From an uncultured Hungatella sp. (GTDB lineage: Bacteria > Bacillota > Clostridia > Lachnospirales > Lachnospiraceae), in the NCBI GenBank assembly GCA_910588505.1, contig CAJUPQ010000073.1, positions 1 through 17,955 of the forward strand: a stretch of DNA of 17,955 nucleotides, given 5' to 3'. Below the pieces are notes generated by a model. That model was not told where the DNA came from and searched no databases. It saw only the letters and a list, made by a program, of their open reading frames with translations. Below are positions 1-7,098 of this stretch, piece by piece; positions within the stretch are counted from its first letter, which is position 1; every line of letters starts with the position of its first letter. The position numbers and the translations under genes were made by a program.

Positions 1-39
1 GAAGACTACATTTTATCAGGTTTTAGAAAATTTCAAAAG

Positions 40-68
40 TTGTAAACTGGTGTTTTTTGATATAAAAT
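40..68 (+). promoter_or_regulatory. weak SigA-like promoter candidate, distal
   Basis: TTGTAA (40-45) and TAAAAT (63-68) are separated by 17 bases, a fair match to a SigA promoter. No gene follows within the next 390 bases, so it would make a long leader or a small RNA. In such AT-rich DNA chance matches are common, so this is only a candidate. Confidence 0.2.
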
Positions 69-310
69 GTGTAATTAATATTTCCATAAATCGTGCATAC
101 TTTTGTTCCGCCAAGAGGGTCAGACAGGCGTTGCGGACATGCGGACACTCCCCCAAAAATTTCTGCTCCCTGGAATCTTTATCCCCTTCCAGGTGAAAAT
201 GATGCCTCTGGTAAAGCTTCTAAGCTCCCTAAACATGATGTGCGGTATGGGCTCTTTTTTTGTTTGTAACAAACTTTTTGTGCAAAATCCAATACCCTAA
301 AGTGGATAAC

Positions 311-328
311 CTGTTAATTTGTTAACAG
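311..328. repeat. perfect inverted repeat, candidate operator
   Basis: CTGTTAA (311-317) and TTAACAG (322-328) form a perfect 7-bp inverted repeat around the 4-base spacer TTTG. The element ends two bases before the -35 box of the promoter candidate at 331-359. That is the usual position for a dimeric regulator that represses or activates the promoter. No regulator gene lies in the window, so the protein that would bind is unknown. The symmetry is seen directly; the operator role is inference. Confidence 0.45.
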
Positions 329-330
329 AC

Positions 331-359
331 TGGACAGACCATACTGCCAATGGTAAAAT
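331..359 (+). promoter_or_regulatory. SigA-like promoter of the injection-system operon
   Basis: TGGACA (331-336) matches the SigA -35 consensus at 5 of 6 positions, and TAAAAT (354-359) matches the -10 consensus at 5 of 6, with the ideal 17-base spacer. Transcription would begin near 366, leaving a leader of about 93 nt before the first gene. A second, poorer pair (TTGCAA 393-398, TAATGT 416-421, spacer 17) lies downstream. Because the following genes are nearly all closely spaced on the same strand, this promoter probably drives much of the operon. Confidence 0.5.
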
Positions 360-458
360 AACCTTATAAAAATTGTCGAAAATACAAGAAATTTGCAACC
401 TGTCAAGACACGATCTAATGTTAGGTTATCACAATGAAAAAGCCAGAGGGACAAACAA

Positions 459-2699
459 ATGAAAATTATCAAGCAAACCAACCGAACGATCCTATTTGAC
501 GTCATCAACCCGGAGCGGTTCGATTTAATCAATCTCATGGCGGGAATCGAGCCCACAGGCAAAAGCCTGACGGATGAGAAGATCAGGGAGATTCACAGCC
601 ATCTGCTGGTACACAGCTTCGACGAATTTTTAAAGAAATTCGCGCCCACCATCTACAGCTACTTTGACGCAGACACGAAGCGGATGGTCTACACCCTGGA
701 GCGTCCCATGGGGATTCCGGCCCAGTTCGTGAAAGAGATCGTCATCAACAAGAACAATAATTTCCTGAAAACCTTTATGCGGCTTATTGACGAGAAGCGC
801 AGTTCTAATAAGCCCAACGTAACCTTTAACTATGAGTCCATGCTGGAGATGCTCTCTCCCCAAAAGACCCTAAAGGATATGAAGCGCCTCAACAAGGACG
901 TGAACTATCTGGCAAAGGAGAGCATGAAGCTGGAAAGCGATTCCCCGGCCAAGTTAAAGCGCCTAAAAATGCTGTCCAAGAAGATCAATGAGACGGAGAG
1001 CTATTATAATGAATTCCCCACCCAGATCGCCCTGATGATCGGGACCATCCGGGAAAATCTGGTGGCCATCGAGGCTGCGGGCCGAAAGGACGGCGGCACC
1101 CCGGCTCCGGCTCTTCCCTACTTTGACGGGGAGGGGGAGATGAAAAGCCTGGCCTTTCGGCCGGACGAGGAAGTACCCCTTCTGGAGGTGGACGACAAGG
1201 CCACGGCCCTTTTGGTGTCTGAGATTGAAGAGCGGTACGACATGATCGAGCAGCGGCGCCGCGGCGCCGTGGGCATCCGGGAGGAAGAGACAGATACCGG
1301 CCTTGAGAAGGTCTCTTCCCTGATGCAGGAGCTGGTGGTCTCTGCGTTTACCAACAAGATGTCCTCCAAGCTGGCGGTGATGGAGACTACGAAAAAGGTG
1401 GAGCTGTTTAACAACTACAGCGCCCTGTACAATACGTGGCAGAAAGATTTTATCAAGGTTGCCAAGCCGGTGTTTGAGCGGATTTTGGGGGTTAAGGCCT
1501 TCTTTGACGCTTACACCCCGAAGATTAAAGGCATGGCGCCTTCCCTTCTGGTGACCAACCTTCCCATTGAGGAGCTGGTGGAATCCCAGAACATGGATAA
1601 GCTTCGTCTCTACCTGGAGACGGTGAACAACAAGACGGATTACACGGATACCATCTGGTTTGGCATTGTGCCCAGGATTGAGCTGCAGCGGGAGACTTCC
1701 CTGGATGACTACTCTATGGATATGACTGTGGACTTTGCGGAGAAGTGGGGATATTCCGGGGATTATGACGACGAGGATATGGTGTTCTATTCCTCCATTG
1801 ACACCCTGCAGAACCTTTTGGACGGCATTAAAAAATATAAGATACAGACCTTTTTCGGGTTTGAGACCGGGGAGGAAAGCACCTTTTCCCGGATGGCCAC
1901 AGACGGGGCCGCTCCCTACATGGAGAAGGCGGAGGAGATCGCGGGCAATCCCTACGACGAGTACGCCATTGCATGCTTCCCCAACATGACCATTGTTCCG
2001 GAGGATAAGTCCAGGGTGGTCACATCCAGGGGAGCTAGGATCAACGAGGCAGGGGCCGTGGAGTTCCCCAAGGGCCTGGATAATGACGTGAAGTTCTGGA
2101 TGAAGGGCGTGTATGTGGGGGCGGAGTTCGCGGCAGCGGGCATGGTGGCTGCCTGCCAGTGCCCTAACTTTTTAAAGACGTACTTAAAGAAAGTGTACCC
2201 GGATTTTCCGGGAGTCCGGTTTGACTTGGAGGAGGATGAGAACGCCCTGCGGCTTCCCATTGTATTTGCCAAGGAGATTTCCGGGTTTACCAATGACGTG
2301 AAAGAGGAGATTGACCAGAGCAAGTTCGGGTTTGTCTTTTCTTCGGACAACTATACCCTGGACGGGAAGGTCATAAGCGGCATCACGGTTATGAGCGCCA
2401 GAAGCATGCACATGGACCGCAGGACGTACCGCAGCGTGTTCCAGACCACCAGGCGTACCTACATTGAGCGGATGATGGCTGCTCAGCTGCGCAATAAGGA
2501 CGAGCGCAATATCCGCGCCTATTTTGAACCCAGCGGCCAGATCAGCGAGTGGATGAAGTTTGGAACCTGGGACAATTCCATTATCCGGGAAGGGGAGCGG
2601 GTGGAGCTTGAGAGCATCGCGGAGGGCCAGTGCGATATCCGCATTGAGTCCAAGGGCGTATCCGAAAGCTTTACCATCAACATTTCGGAGAATGAGTAG
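459..2699 (+). CDS. contractile sheath-like protein (TssB/TssC-type role, divergent)
   Basis: This 746-residue protein is read as the contractile sheath subunit of a T6SS-like machine. It has no signal peptide or membrane segment. Residues 1-200 are helical and charged, with a lysine/glutamate-rich coiled-coil-like stretch at about 130-190. The second half has mixed alpha/beta character and ends in a short beta-rich tail. I see no textbook TssB or TssC motif, so the call rests on size, on its place as first gene directly before the Hcp-like tube gene (the usual sheath-then-tube order of phage tails and T6SS), and on the VgrG and PAAR-like genes downstream. A single large chain might combine the TssB and TssC parts, since no separate TssB-sized gene exists here. 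The start ATG has a modest GAGGG site 8 bases upstream. It could instead be another large structural protein. Confidence 0.55.
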   Translation: MKIIKQTNRTILFDVINPERFDLINLMAGIEPTGKSLTDEKIREIHSHLLVHSFDEFLKKFAPTIYSYFDADTKRMVYTLERPMGIPAQFVKEIVINKNNNFLKTFMRLIDEKRSSNKPNVTFNYESMLEMLSPQKTLKDMKRLNKDVNYLAKESMKLESDSPAKLKRLKMLSKKINETESYYNEFPTQIALMIGTIRENLVAIEAAGRKDGGTPAPALPYFDGEGEMKSLAFRPDEEVPLLEVDDKATALLVSEIEERYDMIEQRRRGAVGIREEETDTGLEKVSSLMQELVVSAFTNKMSSKLAVMETTKKVELFNNYSALYNTWQKDFIKVAKPVFERILGVKAFFDAYTPKIKGMAPSLLVTNLPIEELVESQNMDKLRLYLETVNNKTDYTDTIWFGIVPRIELQRETSLDDYSMDMTVDFAEKWGYSGDYDDEDMVFYSSIDTLQNLLDGIKKYKIQTFFGFETGEESTFSRMATDGAAPYMEKAEEIAGNPYDEYAIACFPNMTIVPEDKSRVVTSRGARINEAGAVEFPKGLDNDVKFWMKGVYVGAEFAAAGMVAACQCPNFLKTYLKKVYPDFPGVRFDLEEDENALRLPIVFAKEISGFTNDVKEEIDQSKFGFVFSSDNYTLDGKVISGITVMSARSMHMDRRTYRSVFQTTRRTYIERMMAAQLRNKDERNIRAYFEPSGQISEWMKFGTWDNSIIREGERVELESIAEGQCDIRIESKGVSESFTINISENE

Positions 2700-2781
2700 G
2701 TTGGGACAAAAGATTGTTAGCCCTGGTCAGGAAATTCGGCAGAGTAATAGAAACTATTAAAAGAGAAAGAAGGGGATTTAT

Positions 2782-3195
2782 ATGGCTTTAGCGACAGTGC
2801 AGGCAAACAGCCTGAAAATTGCGGATATCGCGGAGATTACCGAGGGTATTTCCTATGTAGAGTTTACTTCTGTCATTGACGAGCACGCCTATGCCCGCTC
2901 CGCGGACATTTACTGCACCTTGGTGATTAAGGGAGTGCTGAACATGGATTCCACCAAGAAGATTCTTGGGGACGAGTCCAAGAAGATGCTGGAGTGGTCT
3001 CTGGTAGCGTCTAACAGTGCGGACTGCTACAAGGCAGTGGAAGTTTCCTACACCCACAATGACGTTACTACCAAGTACAAATTCAGCCACGCTTTTCCGG
3101 TTTCCTATAAAGAGGAGAACGCGGACCAGGAGAAGAGATTTACCCTGGTGGTAAGGCAGAAGAAAGACCGTCTGGCAGATATTGTAGTAGAGTAA
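2782..3195 (+). CDS. Hcp-like tail tube protein
   Basis: A 137-residue soluble protein rich in alternating beta-strand pattern, fitting the single-domain beta-barrel of Hcp and phage tail-tube proteins in length and texture. Residues near 100-130 contain a strand pair of the type YKFSHAFPVSYKEE followed by FTLVVRQKK, as in the C-terminal strands of tube proteins. It would stack as hexameric rings inside the sheath and carry small cargo. The gene follows the sheath-like gene by 82 bases and has its own AAGGGG site, about 6 bases before ATG. The large space after it and a weak hairpin suggest the tube may be expressed at a different level from the genes downstream. The tube role is inference from size, strand pattern and gene order. 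Confidence 0.65.
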   Translation: MALATVQANSLKIADIAEITEGISYVEFTSVIDEHAYARSADIYCTLVIKGVLNMDSTKKILGDESKKMLEWSLVASNSADCYKAVEVSYTHNDVTTKYKFSHAFPVSYKEENADQEKRFTLVVRQKKDRLADIVVE

Positions 3196-3198
3196 CCG

Positions 3199-3217
3199 AA
3201 AAACTGCCGGGGTTTTT
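3199..3217 (+). terminator. weak hairpin after the tube gene, possible attenuator
   Basis: AAAAAC (3199-3204) and GTTTTT (3212-3217) can pair around a 7-base GC-rich loop, starting 3 bases after the tube stop codon. The stem is AT-rich and the T run is part of it, so a strong intrinsic terminator is unlikely. Partial termination here would raise tube mRNA relative to the distal genes. The remaining bases up to 3320 show no further gene or clear promoter. Confidence 0.3.
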
Positions 3218-3320
3218 GTATCAGGGCTAATGATGTAAAATTTTATAACTGTTGGTCAAACGGGGGAGAGGATTTGCGTTTTGGGATTCTCTCCTAACGT
3301 GCAATTAAAAGGAGGGCCAT

Positions 3321-3770
3321 ATGGCAGACCAGAATGGGGTCATCCTTTTCCTGGTGATTTCCGTTATTGCGTTGTGGGGAATCGTTATGGTTCTTGCCGC
3401 GGTTTATCTTGCGGCATTCCTGAAAAGGCGGGGACAGCTAAAGGCTGTGGTTCTGGACGGTGAGGGAGAGGTCCGGGACGCCTATGAATTGGGAAGACAA
3501 AGGGAACTGCTTATTGGGAAATCTACGCCCGCTAATCTGGTAAACATCGACTTTTCCGACTCGGCTTACGCCGGCTCCATTGAGGAGGAGCAGGCGTCTT
3601 TTACCCGCTATGGAACCTGCTGGTATATCTGCGCCAAGGGGGCAAAGGGCATGGTGGGGCTGCGGCAAAAGGGCGGGGAGACGGTGTACAAGCTGCGAAG
3701 GAATATTCCTTACCGCATACAGAAGGGCGATATTGTATACATATCTTATGAGAAAATCATCATCCGGTAA
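3321..3770 (+). CDS. membrane-anchored divergent FHA-domain protein
   Basis: A 149-residue protein with one strongly hydrophobic helix at about residues 7-34, followed by KRR, which predicts a C-terminus in the cytoplasm. The rest (about 55-149) looks like a forkhead-associated fold. There is a G-K-S in place of the usual G-R-S, an S-I-E-E-E-Q stretch at the position of the S-x-x-H phosphothreonine loop, and a strand-rich tail ending in a KGD turn. The changed residues mean phosphothreonine binding may be weakened or lost. FHA proteins regulate several T6SS through phospho-signalling. Here the protein may tether a signalling partner to the membrane. A strong AGGAGGG site precedes ATG. The next gene encodes a second, more canonical FHA protein. 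Confidence 0.6.
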   Translation: MADQNGVILFLVISVIALWGIVMVLAAVYLAAFLKRRGQLKAVVLDGEGEVRDAYELGRQRELLIGKSTPANLVNIDFSDSAYAGSIEEEQASFTRYGTCWYICAKGAKGMVGLRQKGGETVYKLRRNIPYRIQKGDIVYISYEKIIIR

Positions 3771-3860
3771 ATCTGTGGGCGGCTTCATCCGGCGGATACT
3801 TTAGGTTATGGACGGATGAGACCGGGGGATTTGCTTAAAGGATACAGGAGTTGAGTTGAC

Positions 3861-4370
3861 ATGGGCTTAATCAGGTGTGAAAACGGACATTTATTCAGCG
3901 AAAAGCGGTATGGAACCATCTGCCCTTACTGCAGCACGGCTGTGAACATCGCCAGGAAGAAAGGGGAGGATGTGGACGGCGTTTTAAAGGATACCACCTA
4001 CTTAGAGGAGCTGGAGGTGATGCATCCGGTGGTTGGGTGGCTGGTGTGCATTGAGGGGCCGTCCAAGGGCAAGGACTACCGGATGATCGCGGAGAAGAAT
4101 TTTATCGGCAGAAGCCCGGAGATGGATATCCGGATTCTTGGGGACAACAATATTTCCTACAAGAATCACGCCATTGTGTCCTACGACGGGAAGAAGCGGG
4201 CCACGTTCCTGCTGCCCGGGGACGCCCAGGGCCTGGTGTACTTAAACGGGGAGGCTGTCTACGCGCCGGCGCAGCTGGAGGCTTTTGACCAGATTGAGCT
4301 GGGCAGGAGCAAGCTTTTGTACATCCCCCTTTGCGGCCCTAATTTTGAGTGGGAAGAGGAAGATGAGTAG
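3861..4370 (+). CDS. zinc-ribbon plus FHA-domain protein
   Basis: A 169-residue soluble protein. Residues 6-24 form a likely zinc-binding knuckle pair with ligands Cys6, His10, Cys21 and Cys24. Residues about 55-165 form an FHA domain with its main signatures: Gly83-Arg84-Ser85, then Ser99-x-x-x-His103, then a conserved-looking L-N-G near the end of the fold. FHA domains bind phosphothreonine, so this protein probably reads a phosphorylated partner in the injection-system platform. No Ser/Thr kinase gene is in the window, so the kinase must be encoded elsewhere. The gene overlaps the following PP2C-like gene by 8 bases, which suggests translational coupling and joint function. Confidence 0.75.
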   Translation: MGLIRCENGHLFSEKRYGTICPYCSTAVNIARKKGEDVDGVLKDTTYLEELEVMHPVVGWLVCIEGPSKGKDYRMIAEKNFIGRSPEMDIRILGDNNISYKNHAIVSYDGKKRATFLLPGDAQGLVYLNGEAVYAPAQLEAFDQIELGRSKLLYIPLCGPNFEWEEEDE

Positions 4371-4944
4371 GCGCTACGGCAATGCCCAGACCATAGGGGG
4401 CAATGTGACCCAGAACACCTATTTTATGACCAAGCAGGTGGGGGACGGCTTTCTGGCGGTGCTGGCGGACGGCACCATTGACAGCGTTATGGGGGCTTAC
4501 GCCGCCATTCTGGCCTGCGAGACCATTGCAAAGGGGTTTGTGTCATTGGAAGATGTGGAGGGGCAGCTGGAATCCGGGTTTGCCCGGGGCGCGGCTCTGC
4601 TTCATGAAAGGCTGTACAAGGGGCGGCAGCCCAGGGTGTCTCTTCTGGCCGCCTGCTTTGTGGGAAATTCCATGGTCTACCGCAATGTGGGGGAGTTGTC
4701 CCTGGTAAGCTACAACGGCAGGAATCTGACTGTGGACCATGAGGGCGCCGGAAGCCTGGACCGGAAGGGGATTACCACCCTTTTGTGCAGTCAGGGGGTG
4801 TGGCAGGCCCTGACGGAGATTGATATTGAGAAGCTTTTGTCCGGGAGAGGCCATCCCTACGCAAAGGCTCAGAATATCATAGAAGCGGTGAACCGCAGGA
4901 ATTTAAAGGACCAGAGAAGCGCATTGGCGGTGATTGTGGCATGA
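4363..4944 (+). CDS. degenerate PP2C-fold protein, possible pseudophosphatase
   Basis: A 193-residue protein with the layout of a PP2C-type Ser/Thr phosphatase but shorter than the usual 240 or so. Residues 33-37 match the VADG motif (Ala35-Asp36-Gly37), and the C-terminal D-Q-R-S-A-L-A-V-I-V-A matches the final metal-binding aspartate and last strand. Two key sites are altered: the early N-x-D region reads Q-N-T (17-19) without the aspartate, and the central S-D-G motif reads Ser143-Gln144-Gly145. Loss of these metal ligands suggests weak or no catalysis. I chose this ATG because it lies within the end of the FHA gene with a GAAGAGGAAG site just upstream; longer frames start inside the FHA gene. 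PP2C phosphatases (PppA) regulate T6SS post-translationally, so a regulatory role is likely. Confidence 0.65.
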   Translation: MSRRYGNAQTIGGNVTQNTYFMTKQVGDGFLAVLADGTIDSVMGAYAAILACETIAKGFVSLEDVEGQLESGFARGAALLHERLYKGRQPRVSLLAACFVGNSMVYRNVGELSLVSYNGRNLTVDHEGAGSLDRKGITTLLCSQGVWQALTEIDIEKLLSGRGHPYAKAQNIIEAVNRRNLKDQRSALAVIVA

Positions 4945-4984
4945 GACGCCCCTTTCTTTGTCAATGGAGATACGAGGTGGCCGT

Positions 4985-7096
4985 ATGAGAAAATTGAACA
5001 GCCAGTTTATCACCACATTTGTGTCAGAGGCAGGGCTGGACGGGCAGAACGGGACTTATTACGGTTTTGTGGAAATGGACCGGTATTATTGTATGGCAGT
5101 GGCCCAGGGGTATGACGCTGACGGGGGCTTTGACAGCGCCAAGCTGGCGGTGGACGCGGCTATGGAGGCATTTGTCCAGAATCCGGGCATGGGAGCAGGA
5201 AGGATCCGGGGGTGTCTGAAAAAGGCCCACCGGCGGTTAAAGGAGCAAAGTGTCCGGATTCGGCTGAAGGCGGGGATTTTGCTTCTGGTGTCGGATTACA
5301 CCAGGTTTTGCTACGGCGTCTGCGGCAATGTGATGCTGTACGCCTTTCGAAACGCCGGGGCGTACCACCAGAGCAGCACCCACACGGTGTACCAGGCCAT
5401 GGCGGACAGGCAGAGGCAGTCCGGCGATGAGCTAGGGCCAAAGGAGGAGACCAGAAACCTGTACCATTATCTGGGCGGAACCGGGGGCGTTACGGTTTCC
5501 GGAAAAATGCGGCTGGAGGACGGAGATGTGCTTCTGGCTGTCACGGAAGGGTTCTGGAACCGGGTGAGCCGGGTGGAGATTTTGGACGCCTATGAGTCCA
5601 TCCAGTCTGTGGAGGAATTTCTGGGGGATCTGCAGGAGCTTTACTTACGGGGCAGCACGGAGGATATTCCCTGCTGCTGCCTGGCTGCTGTTGACATAAA
5701 GAAGGCTTACAGGGAAAATACGGCTTTAAAGAAGAAAGTGTGGATGTGGAGCCTGATTGTCCTGCTGATTTTGGCCGTGGGCGGGATTCTTTTAAGCGTT
5801 TATATAAGGGTAAAACGGCGAAAGCAGCAGGAGATTCGGGATACGGTGTCTGTGTATGAGGATACCGGCGACCAGTATATGGGGAAACTTAACAGCCCTC
5901 TGGCAAAGCAGGAGTACGAGAAGGCGGCCCAGGAGAGCAAAAAGCTTGATAAAAATGAAGAGCGGCTTGACTGGGAGCGGCTTTTGTCGGAGAAAATCAC
6001 CATCTGCGTCATGGCGGAGGACGCGGGCAAGTCCTATGAGGCCCGGGATTACGCCGCTGCCAGGGATGAGTACAACGAGGCCCTTAAGGCAGCGGGAAAT
6101 TATGAGGAGCTTTTGCCTTTTGTCAGTTCTGTGGAGCAGCGGCAGAAGCTGGCCGGCACGGGGATGGAGATTAACAATCTGCTGGAGAGCGCAGCTCTTA
6201 AGGAGGCGGCAGGGGATCTGGAGACTGCGGGCATCCTGTACAAGCGGGCCGAGGCCATGGTCCGCATTGTGGACGACGGGGAGCGCTTAAAGGAGGTGCA
6301 GCTTGCCCTTTTGCGGGTTAAGGAGCAGGCGGATTTGGAGGCAAAGGAGGAGCGGGCTCTTGCCAGGGATGAGGTGATTATTGACGCGGACAAGGCGGCG
6401 GCGTTGGACGCTATCCTGGCCGGGGATTTTGACACTGCTCTGGCCCAGTATACGAAGATTAGGGACGCCTACATTGCCATGGAGGATAATGAGAAGGCGG
6501 AGGAGACCACCCAGATTATGTTGTCTCTTCAGAAACAGGCCAGGGAGATGGAGCAGATGGCAGAGGAAGCCGTTGACCAGGGAAAGGCTGCGGCGCTGGA
6601 CGCCCTTGTGGCAGGGGATCTGGAGACTGCCCTTGGGCTGTATGAGGAGATGCTTAAAACCTGTGTGGAGACAGGGGATGAGGCCGGGGCTAATGAGGCC
6701 AGGGCCATGATTGCTTCTCTTAAGGAACAGATGGAGTCCCCTAAGGATGATGATGGGGATAAAAAGCCGGAGGAGACAAAGAGCGGGCAGCCGGAGACGG
6801 AAGGGGCCGGGGAGGATGTGGGCGCTTCCGGTCCTGGGGGACCTGGAAATACCGGAAGTTCTTCGGCTCCCGGAGGGAAAAACCGCTGGGAGGGCATTGA
6901 GGGCAACGGGCAGCAGTTGTTTGACCAGTGTTTGGATGAGGCGCTACGGGCCACGGCCAGACAGGATTATGAGTCCGCCATCAGGGCTTACCGGGAGATT
7001 GAGAATCTTTATAACCGGTATGGAAATTCGGAGACTACCGTGAGGACGGATGTGATTATCGAGAGACTTAATAAGCTTATGGAGGAAGGGAACTGA
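4985..7096 (+). CDS. PP2C-like, single-pass membrane protein with TPR-like repeats
   Basis: A 703-residue protein of modular build. Residues about 1-240 resemble a PP2C domain, but motif aspartates are replaced: the V-A-D-G site reads V-A-Gln41-Gly42 and the S-D-G site reads T-Glu188-Gly189. A single membrane helix spans about 253-273, followed by RVKRRKQQE. Residues 280-585 are alanine/glutamate-rich helical repeats of TPR type. Two units starting near 470 and 534 share K-A-A-A-L-D-A and G-D-x-x-T-A-L at a 64-residue period. A Pro/Gly/Ser/Glu-rich linker (about 590-640) leads to a last TPR-like unit. The basic residues after the helix suggest that side may face the cytoplasm, so topology is unresolved. 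ATG 4985 is preferred because GAGGTGG lies just upstream. It may be the membrane platform that replaces TssL/TssM. Confidence 0.65.
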   Translation: MRKLNSQFITTFVSEAGLDGQNGTYYGFVEMDRYYCMAVAQGYDADGGFDSAKLAVDAAMEAFVQNPGMGAGRIRGCLKKAHRRLKEQSVRIRLKAGILLLVSDYTRFCYGVCGNVMLYAFRNAGAYHQSSTHTVYQAMADRQRQSGDELGPKEETRNLYHYLGGTGGVTVSGKMRLEDGDVLLAVTEGFWNRVSRVEILDAYESIQSVEEFLGDLQELYLRGSTEDIPCCCLAAVDIKKAYRENTALKKKVWMWSLIVLLILAVGGILLSVYIRVKRRKQQEIRDTVSVYEDTGDQYMGKLNSPLAKQEYEKAAQESKKLDKNEERLDWERLLSEKITICVMAEDAGKSYEARDYAAARDEYNEALKAAGNYEELLPFVSSVEQRQKLAGTGMEINNLLESAALKEAAGDLETAGILYKRAEAMVRIVDDGERLKEVQLALLRVKEQADLEAKEERALARDEVIIDADKAAALDAILAGDFDTALAQYTKIRDAYIAMEDNEKAEETTQIMLSLQKQAREMEQMAEEAVDQGKAAALDALVAGDLETALGLYEEMLKTCVETGDEAGANEARAMIASLKEQMESPKDDDGDKKPEETKSGQPETEGAGEDVGASGPGGPGNTGSSSAPGGKNRWEGIEGNGQQLFDQCLDEALRATARQDYESAIRAYREIENLYNRYGNSETTVRTDVIIERLNKLMEEGN

Positions 7097-7098
7097 AG

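Larger units (their letters stand above)
1..458. other. AT-rich non-coding leader upstream of the operon
   Basis: This stretch is clearly AT-richer than the operon that follows and holds no convincing gene. A 65-codon frame starting at TTG (103-300) has no good ribosome binding site and a composition unlike a real protein. A minus-strand frame at 120-236 could encode 38 residues, but it also lacks a recognisable family or ribosome binding site. The right third carries an inverted repeat and a promoter candidate, listed separately. The middle part (about 115-260) is somewhat GC-richer and might be a decayed gene remnant; I cannot identify it. Confidence 0.6.

Noticed and set aside
120..236. 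Minus-strand 38-residue frame in the leader
   Set aside because: No ribosome binding site and no recognised family; perhaps a decayed remnant, but unsupported.
103..300. 65-codon frame in the leader, starting at TTG
   Set aside because: No ribosome binding site, no family resemblance, and AT-rich low-complexity context; likely chance.
434..499. 21-codon frame (MKKPEGQTNENY...) overlapping the start of the sheath-like gene
   Set aside because: Poor ribosome binding site and hydrophilic composition reading out of frame through a real gene; could be an upstream frame but not supportable.
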